Shown: piece by piece, positions 31,265 through 39,509 of the stretch
Position numbering within the stretch: position 1 is the stretch's first letter
Layout: every line of letters starts with the position of its first letter
Assembly: GCA_024681855.1 (NCBI GenBank)
Contig: JAILAB010000033.1
Span: forward strand, 1 to 39,509
Direction of reading: 5' to 3'
From: Elusimicrobiales bacterium
GTDB taxonomy: Bacteria > Elusimicrobiota > Elusimicrobia > Elusimicrobiales > UBA9959
Length of the DNA: 39,509 nucleotides
Notes under the pieces: generated by a model
What the model was told of the DNA's origin: nothing
Seen by the model: only the letters and a program-made list of their open reading frames with translations
Database searches by the model: none
Made by a program: the position numbers and the translations under genes

Positions 31265-32410
31265 ATGGCCGGCACATTGGAATTTAAAGACATAAACAAT
31301 AAAATTGAAGAGCTTTCAGCGCGTTTTCTAGAAACTGCCAAGGTTTTTAATCTTGAAGCAAAAAGAGCTTCCGTAAAAGAGAAAGAAGCCATGACATCGG
31401 AAGACGGATTTTGGAATGATGCAGACAGGGCAAGGCGGCATCTGAAAGAATTGAATGAGATTAAAAAGAATGTGGAGCTGCTTGACGGCCTCCATGGAGA
31501 AATTGAAGATCAGAAAGTGCTTTATGAGCTTGCGCGCGATGCTGATGATTCCTCTGAGCTGTCAGGCATAATGGATGTCCTTTCTTCTATTGACGGAAGG
31601 CTTACCGATTTGGATTTTGAGCTTAAGCTTTCGGGCGAACTGGACCATTGCGATGCCATATTGAGCATACATGCCGGCGCGGGCGGAACGGAGGCCTGCG
31701 ACTGGGCCGATATGCTTCTGCGCATGTATAACCGCTGGGCGCAGTCAAAGGGCTTCAATTTTACCATAACAGATATTCTTGCTGGCGAAGAGGCAGGAGT
31801 GCGAAATGTGTCCGCATTCATTAAAGGCCGTTATGCCTATGGATATCTTAAAAGTGAAATAGGCGTACACCGCCTTGTGCGCATATCGCCTTTTGACGCA
31901 AATAAGCGCCGCCATACCTCATTTGCCTCCGTTGATGTTCTTGCGGATATTGATGAACATATTGAGATAAAGATTGAGGATAAGGACATAGAAATGGATA
32001 CATACCGCTCAAGCGGCGCGGGAGGTCAGAATGTGAACAAGGTAGAAACAGCCGTAAGGCTTACGCATAAGCCAACCGGCATAGTTGTAGCCTGCCAGAT
32101 TGAGCGCAGCCAGCTCAAGAACAGGGAAACTGCCATGAAAATGCTCAAGGCGCGCCTGTATGAAATGGAAATGGACAAAAAGCGTGCCGAAATGGAAAAA
32201 CATTATGATGCCAAAGGCGCCATAGGCTGGGGCCATCAGATACGCTCATATGTGTTCATGCCTTATCAGCTTGTGAAGGATCTTCGCACAGGCCATGAGA
32301 CATCGCAGATTTCTGCCGTAATGGACGGGGATCTTGACCCGTTTATGAAATCTTATCTTTCATGGGTGGCTTCCGGAAGAAAGAAGATAGTGGAAGATAC
32401 GGAGGACTGA
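31265..32410 (+). CDS. prfB: Peptide chain release factor 2
   Basis: 381 aa. GGQ motif in [18 protein letters not shown]; the RF2 tripeptide SPF in [15 protein letters not shown], so it should read UGA and UAA. The N-terminal helical domain is complete. The frame is continuous from ATG 31265, with no internal TGA and no programmed +1 frameshift as in most bacterial prfB. The ATG is preceded by an A/T run with possible -10 TAAAAT (31250-31255). Confidence 0.95.
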   Translation: MAGTLEFKDINNKIEELSARFLETAKVFNLEAKRASVKEKEAMTSEDGFWNDADRARRHLKELNEIKKNVELLDGLHGEIEDQKVLYELARDADDSSELSGIMDVLSSIDGRLTDLDFELKLSGELDHCDAILSIHAGAGGTEACDWADMLLRMYNRWAQSKGFNFTITDILAGEEAGVRNVSAFIKGRYAYGYLKSEIGVHRLVRISPFDANKRRHTSFASVDVLADIDEHIEIKIEDKDIEMDTYRSSGAGGQNVNKVETAVRLTHKPTGIVVACQIERSQLKNRETAMKMLKARLYEMEMDKKRAEMEKHYDAKGAIGWGHQIRSYVFMPYQLVKDLRTGHETSQISAVMDGDLDPFMKSYLSWVASGRKKIVEDTED

Positions 32411-32417
32411 CACAGGT

Positions 32418-33833
32418 ATGTTTCTGTTTTTTGTTTCTGCCCTTCTGCTGGTTTCAGGATATTTTTTATACGGCGCTTTTGTTGAAAAAGTTATAGGCAT
32501 TGATCCGGGAAGAAAAACGCCTGCTGTTGCCAACCCGGACGGGGTGGACTTCGTCCCCATGCCGCCGCTGAAAGTATTCCTTGTGCAGTTCCTGAATATA
32601 GCGGGTTTAGGCCCCATATTCGGTGCGGTTCTGGGCATAATTTACGGCCCTGTTTGTCTGCTGTGGATAGTGTTCGGCTCAATTTTCGCAGGCGCAGTGC
32701 ACGATTTCCTGAGCGGAATGTTCTCTGTGCGCATGAACGGACGCGGCATAATGGATCTTGTGTCAGAAGTTTTCGGCAGGAAAAGCAGAAATGCGCTGAT
32801 GATATTCCTTTTCGTTTTCCTTATACTGGTAGGTACCGTGTTTGCGGTCAACCCGGCCAAAATGCTGGCAAATCTTACCCCTGTGTCATTTGCGTGGTGG
32901 CTTACAGTTATTTTCGGTTATTATTTCATAGCCACCATGTTTTCGGTGGATAAAATCATAGGCAGGGTTTATCCTTATTTTGCCGTGCTCCTGCTGGTTA
33001 TGTCGGTGTGGATGCTCATAAGGCTGTGCTTCCTGCCGCAGCCCTGGTATCCGCAGATTACATTCGCTAATCTGCATCCATCCGGTCAGCCTGTTTTCCC
33101 GCTGCTGTTCATAACGGTTGCCTGCGGCGCGCTGAGCGGCTTTCATGCTACCCAGTCGCCTATGATGGCGCGCTGCCTTACAAATGAAAAATATGGCCGT
33201 CCCTGTTTTTACGGGGCCATGATACTTGAAGGCCTGCTTGCTCTTATGTGGGCCACTTTCGGCATGGCGTTTTACCAGAACCCTGAGGCCATAGCGGCAG
33301 CTGTAAAGACTGCGGGCCAGGCAGGCACGGTAGGCCAGATAAGCACAGGTCTTCTTGGCCGGGCGGGCGGTTTCCTTACGGTGCTTGCCGTGGTTGTGCT
33401 GGCTGTTACTTCCGGCGACACTGCTTTCCGTTCCCTGCGCCTTAACGTGGCGGATTTCTTCAACATAAGCCAGAAGAACAGGAAGAACCGCCTTATGATA
33501 AGCAGCATAATTTTTGCCTGCGGCATTGCCCTTTCCCTTACGGACACCACAAAACTCTGGATGTATTTCGGCTGGGCCAATCAGACGCTTGCCTGCATAA
33601 CCTTGTGGACTTTCAGCGTGTTTATGCGCAGGAAAGGCATTAATTACTGGATAACGCTTGTTCCGGCTGTTTTCATGACCGTTGTATGCGGTTCGTATAT
33701 ACTTTATGACAAAATAGGTTTTGGTTTGGGGATAAATGCCTCCATAACCGGCGGAATGATAATATCGGCAGTAATTACAACGCTTTATTTTATCTTTACG
33801 AAGAAAACGGCTTTGCCGGAAGCAAAATCCTGA
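32418..33833 (+). CDS. cstA: CstA-family carbon starvation / pyruvate-peptide transporter
   Basis: 471 aa, all membrane helices, the short CstA form. N-terminal signature: VDFVPMPPLKVFLVQFLNIA, GLGPIFGAVLGIIYGP, GAVHDFLSGMFSVRMNG. Later SGFHATQSPMMARCL and TSGDTAFRSLRLNVADF are conserved family motifs. The family imports pyruvate or peptides by proton symport. It begins 7 nt after prfB and may be read from the same transcript; a weak AGG is the only ribosome site. Confidence 0.92.
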   Translation: MFLFFVSALLLVSGYFLYGAFVEKVIGIDPGRKTPAVANPDGVDFVPMPPLKVFLVQFLNIAGLGPIFGAVLGIIYGPVCLLWIVFGSIFAGAVHDFLSGMFSVRMNGRGIMDLVSEVFGRKSRNALMIFLFVFLILVGTVFAVNPAKMLANLTPVSFAWWLTVIFGYYFIATMFSVDKIIGRVYPYFAVLLLVMSVWMLIRLCFLPQPWYPQITFANLHPSGQPVFPLLFITVACGALSGFHATQSPMMARCLTNEKYGRPCFYGAMILEGLLALMWATFGMAFYQNPEAIAAAVKTAGQAGTVGQISTGLLGRAGGFLTVLAVVVLAVTSGDTAFRSLRLNVADFFNISQKNRKNRLMISSIIFACGIALSLTDTTKLWMYFGWANQTLACITLWTFSVFMRRKGINYWITLVPAVFMTVVCGSYILYDKIGFGLGINASITGGMIISAVITTLYFIFTKKTALPEAKS

Positions 33834-33899
33834 AAATTCTTTTTATGGTTTTCAGTTATTCCGTTAAAACATATTCTCATTGCAGTTGAACATAGATAA

Positions 33900-34724
33900 A
33901 TGGAAAATATATCAGTTGCTTTTTTTCTTACTTTTATTGCCGGCATGGCAACCTCCCTTGGGGCGGTAGTGCCTTTTTTTATCCGTTCAAACGGCAAAAA
34001 AATACTTTCGCTGGTTATGGGATTTTCCGCCGGTGTGCTTATTTACCTTGCGCTGGCAGGGCTTCTGCATGAATCGCATGAAAGCCTTGAAGCGGTTTAC
34101 GGCGCTGAAAAAGGCGGGCTGGTTTCGGTTGCCGCTTTCTTTGCCGGCATACTGCTTATATCCATAGCGGATCATTTTTCCGGCAGCTGTCACAGTTTTC
34201 ATCATTCACATAAACATCATGAAGGTGAAAAGCATGGCAGTGAAGCGCACATGGAAAGACATTCCTACAATGAAAAACTGCTGCGCACAGGCCTGTTTAC
34301 GGCAATAACGCTTTCAATACATAATCTGCCGGAAGGTTTCGCAATATTCATGTCGGCGCTTAAGGAACCTGCCATGGCTGTTCCCATGACAATAGCGGTA
34401 GCTGTGCACAATATACCTGTTGGCATAGCTATTGCAATGCCGGTTTTCTTCGCCACGCGCAGGAAAAGAAAAGCCTTTCTTTATGCTTTTTTTACCGGTC
34501 TTACGGAACTTGTAGGAGCGGTGCTGGGCTATCTGGTTTTCGCGCCGTATTTAAGCGAAAAACTTTTCGGAATAGTTTTTGCCGTAGCCGCAGGAATTAT
34601 GATTTTTCTGTCCTTTGACGAGCTTCTGCCGGTATCAAGGGAGTATGGGGATCAGCATACATCTCTTTACGGCCTGCTTGCCGGAATGGCGGTTATGGCT
34701 GTAACGCTTGTTTTTGCGCATTGA
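33900..34724 (+). CDS. ZIP-family metal transporter, ZupT-like
   Basis: 274 aa, eight membrane helices. Signature HNLPEGFAIFMSALKEP (helix 4) and AVHNIPVGIAIAMPV (helix 5) form the metal site. A His-rich cytosolic loop (SCHSFHHSHKHHEGEKHGSE, residues about 97-116) sits between helices 3 and 4. ZIP proteins take up zinc, iron or manganese. Monocistronic. Confidence 0.92.
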   Translation: MENISVAFFLTFIAGMATSLGAVVPFFIRSNGKKILSLVMGFSAGVLIYLALAGLLHESHESLEAVYGAEKGGLVSVAAFFAGILLISIADHFSGSCHSFHHSHKHHEGEKHGSEAHMERHSYNEKLLRTGLFTAITLSIHNLPEGFAIFMSALKEPAMAVPMTIAVAVHNIPVGIAIAMPVFFATRRKRKAFLYAFFTGLTELVGAVLGYLVFAPYLSEKLFGIVFAVAAGIMIFLSFDELLPVSREYGDQHTSLYGLLAGMAVMAVTLVFAH

Positions 34725-34840
34725 CCTGAACTGTTTTTATATGCCCAGTTTTCCTGCTGTTTTTTACTGTCGCGGACGTTTGTTCCCGGTAAAATGGCGG
34801 AATATTACATAAAAAGCGTCAAATACTGTAAAATGTATAC

Positions 34841-35521
34841 ATGAAAAAAACAGCATTTCTGATATTATGCACAATGATGGCTGTAAACTGTACAGCCGCC
34901 GACGGAGGAACTTCAGTGAAACTTCCATCTCCTGATAAAAAAGCAACAATGACTCTTTTTGAGGCCCTGCAGAACAGACATTCTGTAAGGGAATTCTCTG
35001 ATAAGGAAATAAGCAGGGAAACCCTTAGCAGCCTGCTCTGGGCCGCTACTGGCGTAAACCGTGAAAGCGGACTGCTTACGGCTCCTACTGCTGTAAACGC
35101 ACAGGATATTTCCGTATATGTGGCTGACAAAAACGGTGTAAGTCTTTATAATCCTAAGGAAAACAGCCTTAAAACCATAACAAAGAAAGATATAAGGACT
35201 GATCTTGCGGAAAGACAGAAAGGCATGGCTAATGCTCCGGTTTTTCTGCTTTTGGTAAGCGATATAAGTAAATTCCGCTGGAAAGACGGAACCGAGAAAA
35301 CTTTTGCCGCAGAAGATGCCGGATATGTAAGCCAGAATATAGATCTTGCCGTTGTGGCCCTTGGTCTCGCTACCGTGCCCCGGCACATGATGGACCGTGA
35401 TGCGGTGAAAAAAGCTCTTGGCCTTTCAGATACGCAGCTTATGATGCTTAATCACCCTGTGGGTTATCCGGCTGAAGAGCCTTCCGCCGATAAAAAGAAA
35501 GAAAGCGGAACTAAGAAATAA
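34841..35521 (+). CDS. Exported nitroreductase-family flavoprotein (SagB-like)
   Basis: 226 aa with an N-terminal signal sequence (MKKTAFLILCTMMAVNCTAA); a cysteine there does not form a canonical lipobox. The FMN-binding start is LFEALQNRHSVREFSDKEIS and SSLLWAATGVNRESG; the C-terminal part DLAVVALGLATVPRHMMD completes the fold. It lacks the longer insertions of NfsA-type enzymes. Secretion is unusual for the family but seen in anaerobes. TTACAT, 18 bp, TAAAAT (34829-34834) ends 6 nt before the ATG. Confidence 0.87.
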   Translation: MKKTAFLILCTMMAVNCTAADGGTSVKLPSPDKKATMTLFEALQNRHSVREFSDKEISRETLSSLLWAATGVNRESGLLTAPTAVNAQDISVYVADKNGVSLYNPKENSLKTITKKDIRTDLAERQKGMANAPVFLLLVSDISKFRWKDGTEKTFAAEDAGYVSQNIDLAVVALGLATVPRHMMDRDAVKKALGLSDTQLMMLNHPVGYPAEEPSADKKKESGTKK

Positions 35522-35546
35522 AGAAAAAACAGAAAACATTTGTAAT

Positions 35547-35575
35547 AAAAACAGCCGCGCGCAGCGGCTGTTTTT
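35547..35575. terminator. Intrinsic terminator after the nitroreductase gene
   Basis: ACAGCCGC (35551-35558) and GCGGCTGT (35564-35571) with a 5-nt loop, A-run before and T-run after. Confidence 0.9.
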
Positions 35576-35640
35576 ATGTTCAGTCAGCCATATGCGCGTT
35601 TTTGCGGCGAAAACAGCGCTGAAAAACATAAAATATACTT

Positions 35641-37047
35641 ATGAAAACAATTCCTTGGATACAGAACGCAGTTATTTATCAGATTTACCCAGATTCATTC
35701 GCAAGGGCGAAAGATCCTGAACAGGCTGGACTATTTGAGCCTTGGGATTCGCCGGAAACGCCTTATGGCTTCAAGGGTGGTAACCTCAAAGGCGCGGCTG
35801 AGAAACTTCCGTATCTTAAAGAATTAGGCATAGATGCGGTTTATTTCAATCCCATTTTTGCAAGCTGTTCAAATCACCGCTACCATACGCATGACTATTT
35901 CAATGTTGACCCGGTTCTTGGCGGGAATGCGGCATTTGACGATTTTCTGCAAAAAGCCCATGAACTTGGAATAAAAGTGATTCTGGACGGCGTTTTCAAT
36001 CATGCAAGCCGCGGATTCTTCCAGTTTAATCATGTTCTTGAATGTGGAGAATCCTCGCCTTACAGGGACTGGTTCATAATACATGATTATCCTGTTCGGG
36101 CATATAATTTTCACGAGGGTGAAGGCCCGAACTATCACTGCTGGTGGGGACTGCCCGCCCTGCCCAAACTGAATTACAAAAACAGGGAAGTGCGTTCATT
36201 CATACTGAAAGTTGCTGAATACTGGCTTAAAAAAGGCATAGACGGCTGGCGGCTGGACGTGCCGGAGGAAATAAACGGACAGGATTTCTGGCGTGATTTC
36301 CGAAAAGTATGCAAGGCGGTAAATCCTGACTGTTATATTACCGGCGAGATATGGGGCGACGGTTCAAAATGGCTTAAGGGCGATATGTTTGATGCAGTTA
36401 TGAATTACCGGCTTAGCCTGCCATGTATATGCTATTTTGCTGGCGACAAAATAGGCGTTACCCATAAATACGCCGGGAAAGAACTTAAAGCCTGGAACAG
36501 AAAAAAAATCATTGAGGAGATTGAAAAGCTGATCTCCTCGTATTCATGGGAAACAACGCTCAATCAGATGAATATGATGAGCAGCCATGACACGGACAGA
36601 ATGCCCACGGCCTACGGCGGCGATATTGCCCGAATGAAGCAGGCCATAGTATTCAGTATGCTGTTCCCAGGTGCGGTAAATATTTATTACGGCGAGGAAA
36701 TCGGCCTGGACGGTGCGCTTAATAATGGAACCCGCCGCACAATGCCATGGAGCAGGAAAAGCCTGTGGAAAGGCGGCATTTATGATTTTTACCGCCGCAT
36801 TATAGAAATACGCAAAACCTGCCCAGCGGTAAAAGACGGAAAATTCTCATTCCTGAAGGAATACGAAGAGCCTCTTCTTGCCTTTGAAAGAAAGAATGGC
36901 AGCAGCCGGACAGTCTGCATTATGAACTGTTCAGATTCAGTACAGACGGCAGAATCAGTACACGGCAGAATAATCCTGTCAGAAGGCGTGACGGAGGCTG
37001 CCGGAAAAATCACCCTTGCTCCAAGGGGATTTGCCGTATTCAGTTGA
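35641..37047 (+). CDS. GH13 alpha-amylase-family glycosidase (neopullulanase-like)
   Basis: 468 aa, no signal peptide, so cytosolic. GH13 regions in order: IQNAVIYQIYPDSFARA, GIDAVYFNPIFASCSNHRYH, region I DGVFNHASRGFF, region II DGWRLDVPEE (nucleophile Asp), region III YITGEIWGDG (acid/base Glu), region IV MSSHDTDRMPT (third Asp). The enzyme should cleave short maltodextrins or cyclodextrins. The N-terminal starch-binding domain of classic neopullulanases is absent. TAAAAT (35629-35634) ends 6 nt before the ATG. Confidence 0.92.
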   Translation: MKTIPWIQNAVIYQIYPDSFARAKDPEQAGLFEPWDSPETPYGFKGGNLKGAAEKLPYLKELGIDAVYFNPIFASCSNHRYHTHDYFNVDPVLGGNAAFDDFLQKAHELGIKVILDGVFNHASRGFFQFNHVLECGESSPYRDWFIIHDYPVRAYNFHEGEGPNYHCWWGLPALPKLNYKNREVRSFILKVAEYWLKKGIDGWRLDVPEEINGQDFWRDFRKVCKAVNPDCYITGEIWGDGSKWLKGDMFDAVMNYRLSLPCICYFAGDKIGVTHKYAGKELKAWNRKKIIEEIEKLISSYSWETTLNQMNMMSSHDTDRMPTAYGGDIARMKQAIVFSMLFPGAVNIYYGEEIGLDGALNNGTRRTMPWSRKSLWKGGIYDFYRRIIEIRKTCPAVKDGKFSFLKEYEEPLLAFERKNGSSRTVCIMNCSDSVQTAESVHGRIILSEGVTEAAGKITLAPRGFAVFS

Positions 37048-37091
37048 GATACTCCGTTTTGTCGCTTTTCTGTATGATGTATTGCGTTTAT

Positions 37092-37121
37092 ATTGCAGAT
37101 TGCAATGTATTCTGCTATACT
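37092..37121 (+). promoter_or_regulatory. relBE promoter with dyad
   Basis: TTGCAG (37093-37098), 17 bp, extended -10 TGCTATACT (TATACT 37116-37121). Arms ATTGCA and TGCAAT (37092-37106) overlap the -35, fitting antitoxin autoregulation. Confidence 0.75.
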
Positions 37122-37142
37122 TGATTTTAAGGAGACTGAATT

Positions 37143-37448
37143 ATGGCAAAATCTTCCAGCATATTCGCAAGGGTTGACCCACAGATAAAGGAACAGGCAG
37201 AGGCCGTGCTTGGCAGACTTGGCATTTCCATGTCTAACGCAGTGGATATTTTTTTCAGACAGGTCATCATTCATCAGGGGCTGCCTTTTGAGATCAAATT
37301 GAAAAAGAATATACCGCTTTTTTTAAATGAACTGGACAAAACAGAGTTTGATGCCGCCATTGCGGAAGGCATTGACGACATTGAAAATGGCAAGACTTTT
37401 TCTGATGATGAGGCAAAAGAATATCTGCATAAAAAATTAGGGATATGA
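37143..37448 (+). CDS. RelB/DinJ-type antitoxin
   Basis: 101 aa. Ribbon-helix-helix N-terminus SSIFARVDPQIKEQAEAVLG, LGISMSNAVDIFFRQVIIH; the C-terminus wraps the toxin (DDIENGKTFSDDEAKEYLHK). AAGGAG lies 8 nt upstream. The last 4 nt overlap the toxin start (ATGA). Confidence 0.9.
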   Translation: MAKSSSIFARVDPQIKEQAEAVLGRLGISMSNAVDIFFRQVIIHQGLPFEIKLKKNIPLFLNELDKTEFDAAIAEGIDDIENGKTFSDDEAKEYLHKKLGI

Positions 37449-37744
37449 GCTGGAAAATAAAATATTCTGCAAAATCACTTGCTGATCTGGAGTCAATTTA
37501 CAGTTACATATCCATTAATCTGCTTTCTCAGAAAGTCGCTGCAGAACAGATAAGACGCATTATGCGTTTTATAGCCACTCTTGATAAAATGCCGCTAAGG
37601 CATCCTGTCCATATCGAAGAACCGTGGAGAAACAAAGGCATAAGATTTTTTGCTGAAGGCAATTATGTAGTATTTTATTTGCCAGACAACAAGACAAGGA
37701 TAGTTAACATTGTCAGGATAATGTACGGAAAAAGAAAAATTTAG
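37445..37744 (+). CDS. RelE/ParE-superfamily toxin
   Basis: 99 aa. The fold is clear: WKIKYSAKSLADLESIYSYI, RRIMRFIATLDKMPLRHPVH, GNYVVFYLPDNKTRIVNIVR, IMYGKRKI. Either a ribosome-dependent mRNase (RelE) or a gyrase poison (ParE); the long first helix pair and RHP motif lean to the ParE-like branch. Translationally coupled to the antitoxin. Confidence 0.9.
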   Translation: MSWKIKYSAKSLADLESIYSYISINLLSQKVAAEQIRRIMRFIATLDKMPLRHPVHIEEPWRNKGIRFFAEGNYVVFYLPDNKTRIVNIVRIMYGKRKI

Positions 37745-37783
37745 GAAAAATCAGAAAATTTTTTAAGAAAAACAGGAGGATTT

Positions 37784-38551
37784 ATGAAGGTTTTATCAAA
37801 TATACTGTTTTCAATCTGTCTTCTGCCGCTGGTTTCTGCCTGCGGCGGAACATCTTCGGGAAATCAGAATGCTGATAATGGCAATGCGCCGGAAAATCAG
37901 GAAAAACAGTCAGTGCTGGAAAACAGTGCGGAAAAAGGCAGCGCCAGACTGCTTTACATGGGGCATGGCAGCCTTAGAATAACTACGGCGGAAGGCAAAG
38001 TCATTTATATTGACCCGTTCGCCGGAAACGAAAAAATGTATTCCCCGGCGGCAGATCTTATTCTTGTCACGCATAATCATTTTGACCATACGCAGACTGA
38101 TAAAATAAAAAACCGCAATGCGGACTGCCAGATCATTACCTGGAAAGAAGCCCTGAAAGACGGAAAACATCAGTCCTTTGACCTGGGATATGCCAGAATT
38201 GAGGCGGTTGAGGCCGGATACAACAAAAACCACGACGTTAAGGAATGCGTGGGCTACATAATCACGCTTTCAGGCGGCAAATCAGTATATGTTTCCGGCG
38301 ATACTTCAAAGACAAGGCAGATGCCGCAGCTTGCGGAAAAAAATATTGATTATGCCTTTTTCTGCGCAGACGGCACATACAATATGGATCTTGACGAGGC
38401 CGCAGAATGTGCCAGGCTGGTTAAGGCGAAGCACAATATACCGTACCATATCATTTCCAGACAGGGCGTATTCTTTGACAGGAAACGCGCGGAACAGTTC
38501 AATGCCCCTGACCGTCTTATAATAGACGAGGGTGAAGAGATAGAATTGTAA
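37784..38551 (+). CDS. Metallo-beta-lactamase-fold lipoprotein
   Basis: 255 aa. Signal ends in lipobox VSAC. The MBL motif is VTHNHFDHTQTDK (metal ligands His, His, Asp, His), with YVSGDTSKTRQMPQL and FFCADGTYNMDLDEA providing later ligands. It resembles the UPF0173/L-ascorbate-lactonase-like hydrolases but is lipid-anchored. AGGAGG 6 nt upstream of the ATG. Substrate unknown. Confidence 0.85.
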   Translation: MKVLSNILFSICLLPLVSACGGTSSGNQNADNGNAPENQEKQSVLENSAEKGSARLLYMGHGSLRITTAEGKVIYIDPFAGNEKMYSPAADLILVTHNHFDHTQTDKIKNRNADCQIITWKEALKDGKHQSFDLGYARIEAVEAGYNKNHDVKECVGYIITLSGGKSVYVSGDTSKTRQMPQLAEKNIDYAFFCADGTYNMDLDEAAECARLVKAKHNIPYHIISRQGVFFDRKRAEQFNAPDRLIIDEGEEIEL

Positions 38552-38687
38552 ATATCTGCTGATATAGTGGATAATACGCCAGAAGCTGCGCAGGCAGAAT
38601 ATTTTTGTCTGCGCCGTTTTTGAATTCCATGCATGTTTAAGCAGGAACAGTTAAATGCGCCATATTTACTACAATAAATATATTATT

Positions 38688-39440
38688 ATGAATCTGAAAA
38701 AATTTATTCTGACAATATTGTTTGTATTTGCGCCAGCCGCAGTATACGCTGATGCGGAAATACATGATCCTTTTTATGCCCCTGATGCGGGAAATACGCT
38801 TGTAACAACTTATTTTGACTATTCAAAAACAAAAACAGCCGGAGTCACGGAAAAAACTTTAAACCTTGCCGAAGAAATTTCCTACAGCATAGACGGTTAC
38901 TGGTATGCCATAGCGGGTTTCTCTAATGCGTGGAACAGGCCGGAGGGATTTCCCGATTATCAGTCAAGGTACTGGTATGCCGGATTAAGCCGTTTTATCG
39001 CCACATCTGAAAATTCTGATATTCTTCTTAATCTTTATTACACGGAGTTCAGGCCTGAAGGCATGGACAGATATAATACGCTGCAGTTCCAGTTCTGCCT
39101 TGATCTGCTGCTTGATAAAACAATAAAGCCTTATATGAGCGTTTTTTATGACAGGGGCATAAAACAGATAAGAAAGAGCAATGACTATTTTTACTTTTAT
39201 GCCGGCGCCTGGACCAAACACGGCAGAATAATGCTTAAGGCGGAGGCGGAAACAGACTATATGCCGGATTCGCCTGAAATGACTGATGTTTTCCTGAATC
39301 TTGATGCGCATTATAAAATAACGGATAATTTTTCAGCCGGAATTTACGGAAAAACGCTTTTATACAGCCATTATGACGGAACTGACAGCATGTCTTCAAG
39401 GCTTACGGGCGGTATTGCTGTAAAATACCTGTTCCGCTGA
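38688..39440 (+). CDS. Outer-membrane beta-barrel-type protein
   Basis: 250 aa from ATG 38688 (MNLKKFILTILFVFAPAAVY), cleaved near YADA; an earlier ATG at 38655 would spoil the signal. The rest alternates amphipathic strands rich in Tyr (YWYAIAGFSNAW, YYTEFRPEGMD, YFYFYAGAWTKHGR), ending ...GGIAVKYLFR. It may be a small barrel of about 10-12 strands. Function unknown. Confidence 0.75.
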   Translation: MNLKKFILTILFVFAPAAVYADAEIHDPFYAPDAGNTLVTTYFDYSKTKTAGVTEKTLNLAEEISYSIDGYWYAIAGFSNAWNRPEGFPDYQSRYWYAGLSRFIATSENSDILLNLYYTEFRPEGMDRYNTLQFQFCLDLLLDKTIKPYMSVFYDRGIKQIRKSNDYFYFYAGAWTKHGRIMLKAEAETDYMPDSPEMTDVFLNLDAHYKITDNFSAGIYGKTLLYSHYDGTDSMSSRLTGGIAVKYLFR

Positions 39441-39480
39441 ATGTCTTTTAATCAGAGTCTGATATCGGGATTTGAATAAT

Positions 39481-39509
39481 ATGGAATTTATAGAAACACA
39501 TGCGCATTT
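39481..39509 (+). CDS. Start of a probable TatD-type metal-dependent hydrolase (partial)
   Basis: ATG at 39481 opens MEFIETHAH before the window ends. The His-x-His after a short strand is the first metal-binding motif of TatD-family nucleases. Only nine codons are visible, so this is tentative. Confidence 0.45.

Noticed and set aside
33834-33899. Leaderless promoter for the ZIP transporter gene (TAGATA before the ATG)
   Set aside because: The box lies only 1 nt from the start codon, so the spacing does not fit.

Overview
The window looks like a piece of chromosome from a Gram-negative, probably anaerobic and host- or sediment-associated bacterium of moderate GC. Outer-membrane-type beta-barrel proteins ending in an aromatic residue, several lipoproteins with clear lipoboxes and a GalE-type epimerase fit a diderm. 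The valyl-tRNA synthetase is of the actinobacterial/rickettsial-like type rather than the usual proteobacterial form. I lean towards Elusimicrobiota, with Spirochaetota as an alternative, but nothing here proves either.

Layout. Positions 1-16.4 kb are accessory. They hold two related minus-strand tetratricopeptide proteins (one with an N-terminal helix-turn-helix, cut by the window edge), two DUF4143-type AAA ATPases (2.75 and 9.6 kb), an HrgA-like protein, HipBA, a Phd/PIN pair and VapBC. They also hold an exported lipoprotein/beta-barrel pair, two small paralogous unknown proteins, an unknown protein behind a SAM-I (S-box) riboswitch, and a YunG-like/zinc-ribbon fusion. Positions 16.4-37 kb are mostly core: a sirtuin, valS, a low-complexity lipoprotein, tRNA-Thr and tRNA-Glu, galE, cysK-cysE behind an orphan vsr, a CDF transporter, a lipoprotein flavodoxin, a GDPD plus LtaS/OpgB-like membrane enzyme pair, prfB, cstA, a ZIP transporter, an exported nitroreductase and a GH13 amylase. 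Positions 37-39.5 kb hold RelBE, a metallo-beta-lactamase-fold lipoprotein, a beta-barrel protein and the start of a probable TatD-type hydrolase.

Regulation splits into two styles. About ten genes, most of them in the core part, have a sigma-70 -10 box ending only 6-8 nt before the start codon and no Shine-Dalgarno sequence, which predicts leaderless mRNAs. Many accessory genes have a good AAGGAG site, and several have an extended -10 (TGnTATACT), often with an inverted-repeat operator.

Other structure not explained by genes: a 16-bp dyad (TGACAGCATnnTGTCA) occurs four times near accessory minus-strand genes and may be the operator of the HTH-TPR protein. A roughly 150-180 bp intergenic repeat family occurs five times, and a second 52-bp repeat occurs twice. 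A 33-bp promoter/operator block is duplicated at 9.4 and 16.1 kb. The SAM-I leader at 14.6-14.9 kb is complete (consensus promoter, aptamer, terminator) but controls a gene I cannot assign, and it is enclosed by an unusual 14-bp inverted repeat. It is the most interesting single locus in the window.
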